Part shown: piece by piece, positions 27,321 to 35,307 of the stretch
Numbering within the stretch: the first letter of the stretch is position 1
Layout: each line of letters starts with the position of its first letter
NCBI RefSeq assembly: GCF_006335145.1
Contig: NZ_VDMN01000001.1
Location: 496,001 to 560,000, forward strand
DNA: 64,000 bases
DNA from: Aliirhizobium smilacinae
GTDB lineage: Bacteria; Pseudomonadota; Alphaproteobacteria; Rhizobiales; Rhizobiaceae
Reading direction: 5' to 3'
Program-made: the position numbers and the translations under genes
Notes under the pieces: model-generated
Database searches by the model: none
What the model was told of the DNA's origin: nothing
What the model saw: the letters and a program-made list of their open reading frames with translations, nothing else

Positions 27321-27479
27321 TTGAAAAATCAGGATCAGCGAAAATTGATACGTGATGTGATGCGTATACTTAACACCAGAAAACAAGAACAGTTTCGCTC
27401 CGCTCTCAGTCGGCATATGCGCAAACTGCGACGTATGGAACGAGCACGTGCTTCTGACGCGAAAGCCCCACCGTCGTGA
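27321..27479 (+). CDS. Small basic hypothetical protein
   Basis: 52 residues from a TTG with a strong GAGGAGG ribosome site six bases upstream. The product is rich in Arg and Lys (QRKLIRDVMRIL, then MRKLRRMERAR) and predicted to be mostly helical, possibly nucleic-acid binding. No family is recognised. The good ribosome site and helix periodicity are the only support. Confidence 0.45.
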   Translation: MKNQDQRKLIRDVMRILNTRKQEQFRSALSRHMRKLRRMERARASDAKAPPS

Positions 27480-27620
27480 CATCATCTGAGATAAAACCCA
27501 AGCAGCCGCTGTGGTGTCACGAGCAGCGCTAAGATCCATTCAGGAGACTGGATCCGCCTAAAAACGCAAGTGCGTGGTATCGGGTTTCGCAGGCACCCGG
27601 CCTTCACGGCCGACATAAAA

Positions 27621-27644
27621 GCCCCTCGGTTGGTTCCGAGGGGC
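27621..27644 (-). terminator. Minus-strand terminator without a matching gene
   Basis: GCCCCTCGG/CCGAGGGGC is a perfect nine-base stem with a six-base loop. On the minus strand it is followed by TTTTAT; on the + strand no T-run follows. No minus-strand gene is seen just upstream of it. The surrounding 27480-27913 holds no convincing gene. Confidence 0.55.
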
Positions 27645-27913
27645 AAGCGCATGAACAACAAAGAGGAAGAAGCGTGCCAATCGCCTCCCCGATATTTAGC
27701 CGCAACTAGTCCGATCTTTCAACATTGGGCGCCAGGCCGTTGGGAAACTGGTCTTTCGGGCAAGAACACGCGCATTAATCGCCGCTACACTAAAAGCTTC
27801 TCGGGCGACCAGCGCTTCACATAACCTGCACCGTCACTCTCCTTTCTGGAGAGGACTGATAACCAGAGCGTGTTGAGACCGCCTAGGACTTGCAGGGGAG
27901 GAACGGCTCTGAC

Positions 27914-27985
27914 ATGGACTTTGTCACGCGAATTGCAGCCAGGGCACGAATTGGCTATCACGACACAGTATTTTGGGCTTTTTGA
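27914..27985 (+). CDS. Short upstream ORF coupled to barstar-like gene
   Basis: A 23-codon frame starting MDFVTRIAARARIGY, with GGGGAGG about 14 bases upstream. Its TGA overlaps the ATG of the barstar-like gene (TGATG). It could be a leader peptide coupling translation, or the original N-terminus of the next gene separated by a frameshift. Confidence 0.35.
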   Translation: MDFVTRIAARARIGYHDTVFWAF

Positions 27986-28455
27986 TGCTTCTCCAGGACC
28001 TTGTAAATTCCAGCGGCTCTCCGTTTATCGTGCAATGCGAGAGCGGTGGTGTCAGCCTGCAGAAGCGCCTGCAATTGCTCGGTGTGACCGCCTACATCGT
28101 CGATATTGGTTTATCGCGTACCAAATACGATCTGTTTGAGACGTTCCGGGCTGCGATGCGTATGCCGTACCGGGAGATTGCGAATTGGGACGCGCTAGAT
28201 GAAGCTCTTGCGGACCTCTCCTGGCTTCGGCCAAACGCGATTAATATCGTCCTTGCGGGAGCGGCTGCTTTTTCTCGACGTGACCAGTTATCGTTCCGGG
28301 CATTACTGACATTGCTCAATGTCGCTGGAGAAGAGTGGGCAAGGCCTGTGACGGACGGGGAGTGGTGGGATCGGAACGCGATTCCCTTTCACGTCTACAT
28401 TGAGAGAGAAGCCACCGAGTGTCTTCCATTCGCAATCCCCGCATTGCTGGATTAG
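27985..28455 (+). CDS. Barstar-like protein (ribonuclease inhibitor family)
   Basis: About 156 residues. The region DLFETFRAAMRMPYREIANW, followed by DALDEALADL, is the barstar signature: helix, aromatic or polar loop, then NWDAL and an acidic helix that blocks the active site of barnase-like RNases. The later part (INIVLAGAAAFSRRD) fits the central strand. Family members are immunity proteins or RNase inhibitors. No RNase or polymorphic-toxin gene is seen nearby, so it may be an orphan immunity gene. ATG 27985 is favoured because it overlaps the stop of a short upstream frame; a TTG lies at 27973. Confidence 0.7.
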   Translation: MLLQDLVNSSGSPFIVQCESGGVSLQKRLQLLGVTAYIVDIGLSRTKYDLFETFRAAMRMPYREIANWDALDEALADLSWLRPNAINIVLAGAAAFSRRDQLSFRALLTLLNVAGEEWARPVTDGEWWDRNAIPFHVYIEREATECLPFAIPALLD

Positions 28456-28599
28456 AACACTCGTCGTGTTCCACCCTTCGCTCATAGCGCGCGCCCTCGC
28501 CGCGACATCCGTCGTTCGAAACCGGGGAGACATTGTCCTGTTTTTCGGATAGGCAAACTGCAATCCGAATACGAGCCAGTGTGCACCATGCTCCCGGTC

Positions 28600-28896
28600 A
28601 TGAACAACACAAAATGGAACGAATTGCGAGACGCAATGTCCTCCTTGGAGAACTCTCCTGCCTGGACAACTTTATGCGCGAACGGTCATCGCTCCCATCC
28701 AGACAGAGAGTGGTTTTACCATTTCTCCGAGGGCGGATACGACGACATTCTGTCTGTCGATATCCTCGTTGAGCCGAGTCAACGTCAACATATTTTGCGG
28801 GTTCTACAGCAGATACATTTGCCGGGCGAAGAGACCGCTGATGGCTTTCGTGTTTATGGATACGCGCGGTCCGGTCAGATCTTGCGTTACCTCTGA
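28600..28896 (+). CDS. DUF6678 family protein, possible immunity protein
   Basis: 98 residues from ATG 28600 (upstream ATGs at 28579 and 28588 would add a few residues). MNNTKWNELRDAM, WFYHFSEGGYDDI and GEETADGFRVYGY match DUF6678 as I remember it: small soluble proteins scattered in bacterial genomes, often in accessory regions. It lies 145 bases downstream of the barstar-like gene on the same strand and ends before a bidirectional terminator. An immunity role is a guess from context, not from the fold. Confidence 0.65.
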   Translation: MNNTKWNELRDAMSSLENSPAWTTLCANGHRSHPDREWFYHFSEGGYDDILSVDILVEPSQRQHILRVLQQIHLPGEETADGFRVYGYARSGQILRYL

Positions 28897-28938
28897 GCTG
28901 AGGAACCCACCGCCCTGACATCGCTTTCACCACAACGG

Positions 28939-28966
28939 GAAAGACCCCCACCGGAGCCTTTCTTTC
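28939..28966 (+). terminator. Intrinsic terminator between convergent genes
   Basis: GAAAGACCCC pairs with GGAGCCTTTC (ten pairs, two of them wobbles) around a CACC loop and is followed by TTTC. It sits between the DUF6678 gene and the convergent surface-protein gene and may serve both. Confidence 0.65.
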
Positions 28967-28982
28967 AGGCAGCAAGAGAGCC

Positions 28983-29642
28983 CTACGCAGCCAGAGCCTT
29001 TTCGTCTCGACGTCGCTTTGCCCAATAGGCAACACCGAGCATCACCAGAGCACCGACGCCTGCGCCGGCTTCAGGACCAGGGACAGCGGTAACAGGCGGC
29101 GCCCTGACAACGTCGCCCACGGCGACCTTTCCAAACGCGATGGAATTGGCTCCTCCATTCGTGGCAATGGTCAGCGAGCTCACAGCGTCACCAAACCAGC
29201 CGAAGAATGCAGCGGAACCAAACGCCGGGGTTGTTGTTACCGTCCGGCTCATTTGCTCGTTGCCGACAAAAAGCGACATGGTACTTGTCTGGTAATAGTT
29301 TGGAGTGAAAAGGGCACTGAAGGCAGTGATGGGCCGGCTGAAAAACAGTGTGATGAAGCTGGCGCCACCTCCCTGCAGAACCTGGCCGCCATATCCCTGC
29401 GTCCACGTACCGGTCGCAAAATTCTGACCTATCTGGGAAATGCCCAGTAGTGAGGCTGTGAATACATTCACGCTCCCAACGGAAAAACCCTGTGTAAAGC
29501 TCTGGGTAGGTCCGTAGTAAGCGGTGGTTTGAACGTTGCTCACGTTACTTTGCCATTCATTTAGATCGCCGGTCATACTGGCGTTCACATTACCGCAAAG
29601 CGAATACAGACCGACCAACGCCACGAGAAATCGTATTTTCAC
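28983..29642 (-). CDS. Exported protein with PEP-CTERM-like C-terminal anchor
   Basis: 219 residues. A signal peptide (KIRFLVALVGLYSLCGNVNA) is followed by a beta-rich Ser/Thr/Gly/Asn body and a C-terminal VPGPEAGAG motif, one membrane helix (VGALVMLGVAYWA) and KRRR. This tripartite tail is the PEP-CTERM/VPxPxAG-type sorting signal recognised by an exosortase or rhombosortase-like system. Start GTG 29642 is chosen because GGAGG lies six bases upstream; the longer frame to 29660 would include that site. No sortase is in the window. It is probably displayed on or released from the cell surface. Confidence 0.7.
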   Translation of the reverse strand: MKIRFLVALVGLYSLCGNVNASMTGDLNEWQSNVSNVQTTAYYGPTQSFTQGFSVGSVNVFTASLLGISQIGQNFATGTWTQGYGGQVLQGGGASFITLFFSRPITAFSALFTPNYYQTSTMSLFVGNEQMSRTVTTTPAFGSAAFFGWFGDAVSSLTIATNGGANSIAFGKVAVGDVVRAPPVTAVPGPEAGAGVGALVMLGVAYWAKRRRDEKALAA

Positions 29643-30278
29643 TGCGCGCCTCCAAAGCAAACAATCCGAATTATTCCTGAATAATTACTCAAAAGACACG
29701 CCACATTGTGACGTAGTCAACTATAGCTCGAAGGATTTGTTGAGTTCGTCCCGTATTTTTATTTACTGATGCATCACCACCTCACCAATATTGGTGATTA
29801 TGTTTCGGAACGATACATGTGTGGCAGCGGGCGGTTCCCATGCCATCGCACTGACATCGCCGACTTGAAATACGCCAAGAGAATTCGCTCCTAGCAGCTC
29901 GCTTGGATATCTTCGCCAGCCAGCCCACTGCCCTGACATCATGTGCGGCGATCGCGCCCCGAGCAATCGTGGCGGAAGCCACAAAATGGAGATACGCCTG
30001 TCGCTCTCGGACGAGCGATGGTGTTAGCATCGCTATCGCGATAGAAAACGGTGGAGCGATAATTGTTAAGTTTGCCCTTGAATATGTCGATCGCGAGCAT
30101 CGGAGACTCGCGCGCCAATGCTGTATCTTTTGGCGAAGGGCCGTAATGATCCGACGGCCTGAGCCGGCAGCAAGCACGACCGGGCCAAAAGACGTGGCCG
30201 CCAGCGGGGGCAAAGGCCTCGCCACAAGCTTTATCAATGCGGGATAACAGCGCGAATTCTGAAATCGGTAACCGGGTC
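29643..30278. other. Gene-poor stretch before lolD
   Basis: About 640 bases. A minus-strand frame ending at 29763 (NSLGVFQVGDVSAMAW...) may be the C-terminal scrap of a lost gene, but it has no start signals. A perfect 16-base palindrome lies at 29782-29797. Nothing else is clear. Confidence 0.4.
29782..29797. repeat. Perfect 16-base palindrome
   Basis: TCACCAATATTGGTGA reads the same on both strands. It is a possible binding site for a dimeric regulator, about 140 bases upstream of the surface-protein gene start. Confidence 0.35.
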
Positions 30279-30965
30279 TTAGAACTCGACGACTTTGCCG
30301 CCTTCAATTGTGACGCGGCGGTCCATGCGGGCGGCGAGGTCGTGGTTATGGGTGGCGATGAGCGCTGCCAGACCCGACTGGCGCACCAGGGCTTCCAGCG
30401 CATCAAAGACATAGGACGCGGTTTTCGGGTCGAGATTACCGGTTGGTTCGTCGGCAAGCAGGACGCGTGGCGCATTGGCAACGGCACGGGCGATCGCGAC
30501 GCGCTGCTGTTCACCGCCTGACAGTTCGGCCGGGCGATGTTCGGCGCGATGGCCGATGCGCATATAGTCGAGAAGCTGGGCAGCCCGCTCCTTCGCTTCT
30601 TTTTTGGACAGACCGCCGATCAGCTGCGGCATCATGATGTTCTCGATCGCGGTAAATTCCGGCAGGAGATGGTGGAACTGGTAGACGAAACCGATTTCTG
30701 AACGACGGATCGAGGTGCGCTGTTCATCCGGCAGATCATTGCAGGATCGTCCGCCGACAAAGACTTCACCGGCATCCGGATGTTCGAGCAGGCCCGCCAG
30801 ATGCAGAAGCGTCGACTTGCCGGTGCCCGACGGCGCGACGAGCGCGACGATCTCGCCGCTCTGCAGTTCGAAATCTGCGCCTTTCAAAATCGAAAGCGTC
30901 GTTTCTCCCTGACCATAATGACGTTCGACGCTCGTAAGCTTCAAGACGGATTTGCGAGGTGCCAT
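30279..30965 (-). CDS. lolD: Lipoprotein-releasing ABC transporter ATPase LolD
   Basis: A 228-residue ATPase that powers release of outer-membrane lipoproteins from the inner membrane. Walker A (APSGTGKST, about residues 43-51), signature LSGGEQQR near 147 and Walker B VLLADEPT near 167 are complete, as is the switch His in THNHD. ATG 30965 starts MAPRKSVLK; the frame extends upstream into lolC without need. It lies 14 bases after the lolC stop and forms a transporter with it. It borders the accessory insert. Confidence 0.94.
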   Translation of the reverse strand: MAPRKSVLKLTSVERHYGQGETTLSILKGADFELQSGEIVALVAPSGTGKSTLLHLAGLLEHPDAGEVFVGGRSCNDLPDEQRTSIRRSEIGFVYQFHHLLPEFTAIENIMMPQLIGGLSKKEAKERAAQLLDYMRIGHRAEHRPAELSGGEQQRVAIARAVANAPRVLLADEPTGNLDPKTASYVFDALEALVRQSGLAALIATHNHDLAARMDRRVTIEGGKVVEF

Positions 30966-30979
30966 GAGGTACTGGGATC

Positions 30980-32287
30980 CTATTCGTAGCGAAGCGCCTG
31001 GACAGGATCGAGCCTTGAGGCTCGCCATGCCGGGAAGATGGTGGCGATGAACGACAGCGTCAGTGCCATAGTGACGACGGAGACTGTCTCGCTGACGCTC
31101 ATTTCAGCGGGCAGTTCGCTCAGGAAATAGAGTTCCGGGTTGAACAGAATAGTACCCGAGATCCAGGAAAAGAATTGCCGGATCGATTCGATATTCAGGC
31201 AGACAACGACGCCGAGTGCGACACCGGCAAGTGTGCCGACGAGACCGATCGCGGCCCCCGTCATGAAGAAGATGCGCATGATCGAGCCGGAACTGGCACC
31301 CATCGTGCGTAGGATGGCGATATCGGAGCCCTTGTCCTTCACCAGCATGATGAGGCCGGAGATGATGTTGAGGGCCGCCACCAGCACGATCAGCGTCAAG
31401 ATCATGAACATGACGTTGCGTTCGACCTGAAGTGCGGAGAAGAAGGTCTGGTTGCGCTGGCGCCAGTCGGTGATGAAGATCTGGCGGCCAGCGGCCTGCT
31501 CAATCTTGGGACGCAGTTCATCCACCGCTTCCGGGTCGTTGATGAACAGTTCGATCGACTGGACGATGCCATCAGCGTTGAAATAGAGCTGCGATTCTTC
31601 CAGCGGCATATAAATGATCGTCGCATCATATTCAGACATGCCGATCTCGAATATGCCCGAGATGGTGTAGGATTTGACGCGCGGATTGACGCCCATCGGC
31701 GTCACGTCGCCTTCCGGCGAAATCAGCGTGATCTGGTCACCGGCATTAAGGCCGAGCTGGGCTGCGAGCCTGGAGCCGACAAGGACACCCTGCCCCGAGG
31801 CAAAACCGACGATATCGCCTTGCTTGATATTGCCGGCGACTTCCGAGAGCTTTTCGAGATCTTCGGCACGAACGCCGCGGACAAGCGCGCCGGAACCCGC
31901 GCCACCACGGCCGGAGGCAAGCGTCTGCCCCTCCACCAGCGGCAGGGCCATGCGGACACCCGGCACGGCGGAGAATTTTTTCGTCAGCTCGGCATAGTCG
32001 TTGAGCGGCGTATCGACCGGCTGGACGATCATGTGGCCGTTGATGCCAAGAATGCGGGAAATCAGCTCGGTGCGAAAACCGTTCATCACAGCCATGACGA
32101 TGATGAGGGTCGCGACCCCCAGCATGATGCCGATGAAGGAGAAGCCGGCGATGACCGAGATGAAGGCTTCCTTGCGGCGCGAGCGCAGGTAACGCCAGGC
32201 GACCATGCGCTCAAAGCCCGAAAAGGCGCCGGCGCTCGGAGCCTTTGCGACCTTTTCCTTTTCACTACCCGCCGCAACGCTCGCCAT
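30980..32287 (-). CDS. lolC: Lipoprotein-releasing transporter permease LolC/E
   Basis: A 435-residue permease with one N-terminal membrane helix (about residues 45-70), a large periplasmic domain and three C-terminal helices, the MacB/FtsX-type layout. [20 protein letters not shown] and the closing [18 protein letters not shown] are characteristic. Alphaproteobacteria commonly have a single LolC/E hybrid, so this with LolD probably forms the whole complex. It is the upstream partner of lolD and lies 97 bases after proS on the same strand. Confidence 0.93.
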   Translation of the reverse strand: MASVAAGSEKEKVAKAPSAGAFSGFERMVAWRYLRSRRKEAFISVIAGFSFIGIMLGVATLIIVMAVMNGFRTELISRILGINGHMIVQPVDTPLNDYAELTKKFSAVPGVRMALPLVEGQTLASGRGGAGSGALVRGVRAEDLEKLSEVAGNIKQGDIVGFASGQGVLVGSRLAAQLGLNAGDQITLISPEGDVTPMGVNPRVKSYTISGIFEIGMSEYDATIIYMPLEESQLYFNADGIVQSIELFINDPEAVDELRPKIEQAAGRQIFITDWRQRNQTFFSALQVERNVMFMILTLIVLVAALNIISGLIMLVKDKGSDIAILRTMGASSGSIMRIFFMTGAAIGLVGTLAGVALGVVVCLNIESIRQFFSWISGTILFNPELYFLSELPAEMSVSETVSVVTMALTLSFIATIFPAWRASRLDPVQALRYE

Positions 32288-32384
32288 TCATGTTTCCTCG
32301 TCTTGATCGGTGCGGGACAAGGCCGCTTCGGCCTGTCCTGCACCCAATGCTGTCATCCGGCCGGAAACCCGAACGGCAGAGTTG

Positions 32385-33707
32385 TCAGCCGGTTGCCCGG
32401 TTCAGTGCGGCCTCAAGGGTCATTACCTCGCGGGCGCCGGTCTTGCGGTCCTTGACTTCGACCTCACCAACGGCTGCCGAACGGGGACCGACGATGATCT
32501 GCACCGGAACGCCGATCAGATCGGCCGTGGCGAACTTCGTGCCCGCGCGGTCGTCGGTGTCGTCGTAGAGCACGTCCTTGCCGGCATTCTTCAGCGAGGC
32601 GTAGAGCTTTTCCGACAGCGTGTCGCAGGCCGCATCGCCCGGCTTCATGTTGATCACCACGACATCGAAGGGTGCGACCGATTCGGGCCAGATGATGCCG
32701 TTCTCGTCATGCGATGCTTCTATAATGGCGGGAACAAGGCGGGTCGGGCCAATACCGTAGGAACCCATGTGGACGGGATGCTCCTTGCCGTCCGGTCCCT
32801 GCACCTTGGCGCCCATCGGTTCGGAATATTTGGTGCCGAAATAAAAGATGTGGCCGACCTCGATGCCGCGGGCAGACAAGCGGTCTGTGTCCGGGATCGC
32901 GTTGAAGGCGGCCTCGTCGTGCATTTCGGACGTGGCGGCGTAAACCGAGGTCCACTTGTCGAAGATCGCCTGCAGGCCGGCGACGTCATCGAAATCGGTG
33001 GTTTCGGCCGGGATGTCAAAATCGGTGAAAGCCTTGTGGCTGAAGACTTCCGATTCACCCGTCTCGGCCAGAATGATGAATTCGTGGCTGTGGTTGCCGC
33101 CGATCGGGCCTGTGTCGGCGCGCATCGGAATGGCGCGCATGCCGAGCCGCGCGAAGGTGCGCAGGTAAGCGACGAACATCTTGTTATAGGAATGGATGGC
33201 GTCTTCGCGGGTCATGTCGAAGGAATAGGCATCCTTCATCAGAAATTCGCGCGAGCGCATGGTGCCGAAACGCGGACGGATCTCGTCGCGGAATTTCAGC
33301 TGGATATGATAGAGGTTGAGCGGCAGGTTCTTGTAGGACTTGACGTAGGACCGGAAGATATCGGTGACCATTTCCTCATTGGTCGGGCCGTAGAGCATCG
33401 GCCGCTCCTGGCGGTCCTTGATGCGCAGCATTTCCTTGCCATAGGCCTCGTAGCGGCCGCTTTCCTGCCACAGCTCGGCAGACTGCAGCGTCGGCATCAG
33501 CAGCTCGACGGCGCCGGCGCGGTTCTGTTCCTCGCGGATGATGGCGTTGACCTTGTCCAGCACCTTCTTGCCAAGCGGCAACCAGGAATAGATGCCCTGG
33601 CTCTGCTGACGGACCATGCCCGCGCGCAGCATCAGCCGGTGCGAAACGATTTCCGCCTCCTTGGGATTTTCCTTCAGGATGGGCATAAAATAGCGAGACA
33701 GGCGCAT
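32385..33707 (-). CDS. proS: Prolyl-tRNA synthetase
   Basis: A 440-residue class II synthetase. Motif 2 ([20 protein letters not shown]) and motif 3 ([16 protein letters not shown]) are clear, and the C-terminal anticodon-binding domain covers about residues 345-440. The length shows the short alphaproteobacterial type without the inserted editing domain of the E. coli enzyme. The start at [10 protein letters not shown] agrees with family starts. lolC-lolD follow downstream; a candidate small RNA is encoded divergently upstream. Confidence 0.96.
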   Translation of the reverse strand: MRLSRYFMPILKENPKEAEIVSHRLMLRAGMVRQQSQGIYSWLPLGKKVLDKVNAIIREEQNRAGAVELLMPTLQSAELWQESGRYEAYGKEMLRIKDRQERPMLYGPTNEEMVTDIFRSYVKSYKNLPLNLYHIQLKFRDEIRPRFGTMRSREFLMKDAYSFDMTREDAIHSYNKMFVAYLRTFARLGMRAIPMRADTGPIGGNHSHEFIILAETGESEVFSHKAFTDFDIPAETTDFDDVAGLQAIFDKWTSVYAATSEMHDEAAFNAIPDTDRLSARGIEVGHIFYFGTKYSEPMGAKVQGPDGKEHPVHMGSYGIGPTRLVPAIIEASHDENGIIWPESVAPFDVVVINMKPGDAACDTLSEKLYASLKNAGKDVLYDDTDDRAGTKFATADLIGVPVQIIVGPRSAAVGEVEVKDRKTGAREVMTLEAALNRATG

Positions 33708-33962
33708 CTTGATTTCCGACGTTTACTGGCCGCTCCGCATCAATCAGGAATCGGCCGATTTGAAGACATATTGCGTGGCTTATTACCGGTTCCCGACAGC
33801 CATGGAAACCCGGCCGCCATCGAAAGGTGGTGGATGACCAAAGCAGAAAATCGGCAGGGACTTGCAGAAAATGTGATTTTCATGAAAGCAGGGGTGCGAC
33901 AAATGCGCCAAGGGCAATTTTTTCCACACGTGTCACAAAAATACAAAAAAAGAGGATGACAA

Positions 33963-34134
33963 AGCCCAACCATTGGGCTAGTTTCAGCTCATAAAACAGG
34001 CATGAAGTTCAAATTCATGCCAATCGCGGTAAAGTCTTGGGAGGATCAGATCTTAGGCGCGCTAGACGCTGCCCCGGAAACGGTTAGGATCACGCGAAAC
34101 TGAAAAACAAGGCTTCAACGCCTTGTTTTTTTTT
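33963..34134 (+). ncRNA. Candidate small RNA with three hairpins
   Basis: In a 570-base gap between DUF1467 and proS, three ordered structures lie on the + strand: AGCCCAA/TTGGGCT (33963-33979), GGCATGAA/TTCATGCC (33999-34021, perfect) and a strong intrinsic terminator ending near 34134. This is the usual layout of a trans-acting rhizobial small RNA of about 170 bases. A 33-codon frame (ATG 34002 to TGA 34103, starting MKFKFMPIAVKSW) runs through it, but its ATG is buried in the second stem and has a poor ribosome site. The 5' end is a guess. The name is unknown to me. Confidence 0.5.
34103..34134 (+). terminator. Strong intrinsic terminator
   Basis: AAAAACAAGGC pairs perfectly with GCCTTGTTTTT (eleven pairs, six-base loop), followed by more T. 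It ends the small-RNA candidate; no larger + strand gene lies upstream. Confidence 0.85.
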
Positions 34135-34275
34135 GCCTTTCAGCAGGCCGGATGCCCGTCAAACCGTATTGTGACAGGAACGTGATGCGTCCTATGGCTG
34201 ATGTTCATGACATCGAAGTGACGGAAACATGGCGGCCGTGCCGAGGACTGGGTCTCTCGAGCGCGAGGCACCGAC

Positions 34276-34545
34276 TTATTTGAAACTCGGAATGATATTC
34301 GGAATGCTACCGATACCGAAACCGAAATAAACCGAGGCAAGGTGATAGGCGAGATAGATTGCCGCAGAAATGACGGTGGTGAGCAGGATGACGCGTCCGC
34401 CCCTGAACCGCGCTGGTGCGCTTTCAACGGTACCGAGCGTCACCTCCCCCTCCTCGCGCTGGCTGCGATAGCCGAGCGGAAGCACGATGAACAGCACCGT
34501 CCACCAGAGGATGAAATAGATCGCAACAATGGTCAGGGCTGGCAT
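34276..34545 (-). CDS. DUF1467 membrane protein
   Basis: An 89-residue protein with two membrane helices (TIVAIYFILWWTVLFIVLPLG at the N-terminus, here slightly shortened, and VILLTTVISAAIYLAYHLA) joined by a short loop. It matches DUF1467, a small alphaproteobacterial family regularly found between mce and proS. It is probably part of the same minus-strand run as mce. Function unknown. Confidence 0.85.
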   Translation of the reverse strand: MPALTIVAIYFILWWTVLFIVLPLGYRSQREEGEVTLGTVESAPARFRGGRVILLTTVISAAIYLAYHLASVYFGFGIGSIPNIIPSFK

Positions 34546-34658
34546 GCGGTGGCTCCATCGGTTGCACGCATCCGCGGCTCAATGGAGCGCGTTGGCTGAC
34601 AAAATGATTCCGGATATATAGGCAGGTCATTGATTTCATTTGCCATCGCCTTGGTCTG

Positions 34659-35063
34659 TCAAACCTCTTCCAGTTCGATCAGCGTGCCGTTGAAATCCTT
34701 AGGGTGGAGGAAGAGCACCGGTTTTCCATGGGCGCCGATCTTCGGCGTGCCATCGCCCAGAACGCGTGCGCCAACGGCCTGCAGCTTTTCAGCCGCAGCA
34801 TTTATGTCGGGAGTTTCATAACAGATGTGGTGGATGCCGCCGGCGGGATTGCGCTGAAGAAACGCGGCAATCGGTGACAGATCGTCGAGCGGTTCGAGCA
34901 GTTCGATCTTGGTATTCGGCAGCTCGACGAAAACCACGGTGACGCCGTGCTCGGGCAAGGATTGCGGCGCGGAGACCTTTGCGCCCAGCGTGTCTCGATA
35001 GATCGCAGCGGCTTCCTCGAGGATGGGCACCGCGATCGCTATGTGGTTTACACGGCCAAGCAT
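34659..35063 (-). CDS. mce: Methylmalonyl-CoA epimerase
   Basis: A 134-residue vicinal-oxygen-chelate enzyme that interconverts the (R) and (S) forms of methylmalonyl-CoA in propionate metabolism. Metal ligands are expected at His7 (GRVNHIAIAV), in GGIHHICYE near residue 80 and the Glu of GTLIELEEV at the end; all are present. A GGAGGAG ribosome site precedes the ATG. It lies downstream of rnj with a palindromic repeat element between them, and DUF1467 follows. Confidence 0.93.
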   Translation of the reverse strand: MLGRVNHIAIAVPILEEAAAIYRDTLGAKVSAPQSLPEHGVTVVFVELPNTKIELLEPLDDLSPIAAFLQRNPAGGIHHICYETPDINAAAEKLQAVGARVLGDGTPKIGAHGKPVLFLHPKDFNGTLIELEEV

Positions 35064-35092
35064 GCGTTTCTCCTCCCTGGAGGCAGCCAGAT

Positions 35093-35267
35093 CCCCTCAC
35101 CAACAAAATCTAAGACTTAGTTGAGCTAAGATCTTGATTTTGCTACCTCTCCCACAAGTGGAGAGGTAGACTGCAAAGCTTGCGGCAACGATATCTCATC
35201 CCTCGTGGGAGAAAACGCTGTTTCAACATCTTGGCTCGGCCAAGTGTTGGAAATCGCAAGTGAGGGG
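35093..35267. repeat. Palindromic intergenic repeat element
   Basis: The 175 bases between mce and rnj are bounded by the inverted termini CCCCTCAC and GTGAGGGG. Inside are CTACCTCTCC/GGAGAGGTAG (35143-35169, perfect) and a second imperfect stem near 35107-35140. The CTCTCCC...GGGAGAG layout resembles the mosaic REP/RIME-type elements common in Rhizobiaceae intergenic regions. Confidence 0.55.
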
Positions 35268-35307
35268 GGGGGCCGCAAAATCCTCCGACGGCAACCTCCC
35301 CAATCCC

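Noticed and set aside
27651..27824. A 57-codon + frame starting MNNKEEEACQ just after the 27621 hairpin.
   Set aside because: The GAGG before it belongs to the hairpin stem and the product has no protein-like pattern.
18047..29713. The 16-base string CACGCCACATTGTGAC occurs near 18048 and near 29698, in two intergenic regions.
   Set aside because: One exact 16-base match between two places in 64 kb is within what chance allows, and the first copy lies between convergent gene ends, so a shared promoter element is unlikely.
27234..29945. Similar strings around CTGCCCTGACATC at about 27245, 28910 and 29930.
   Set aside because: Matches are short and imperfect with no common position relative to genes; not enough for a repeat family.
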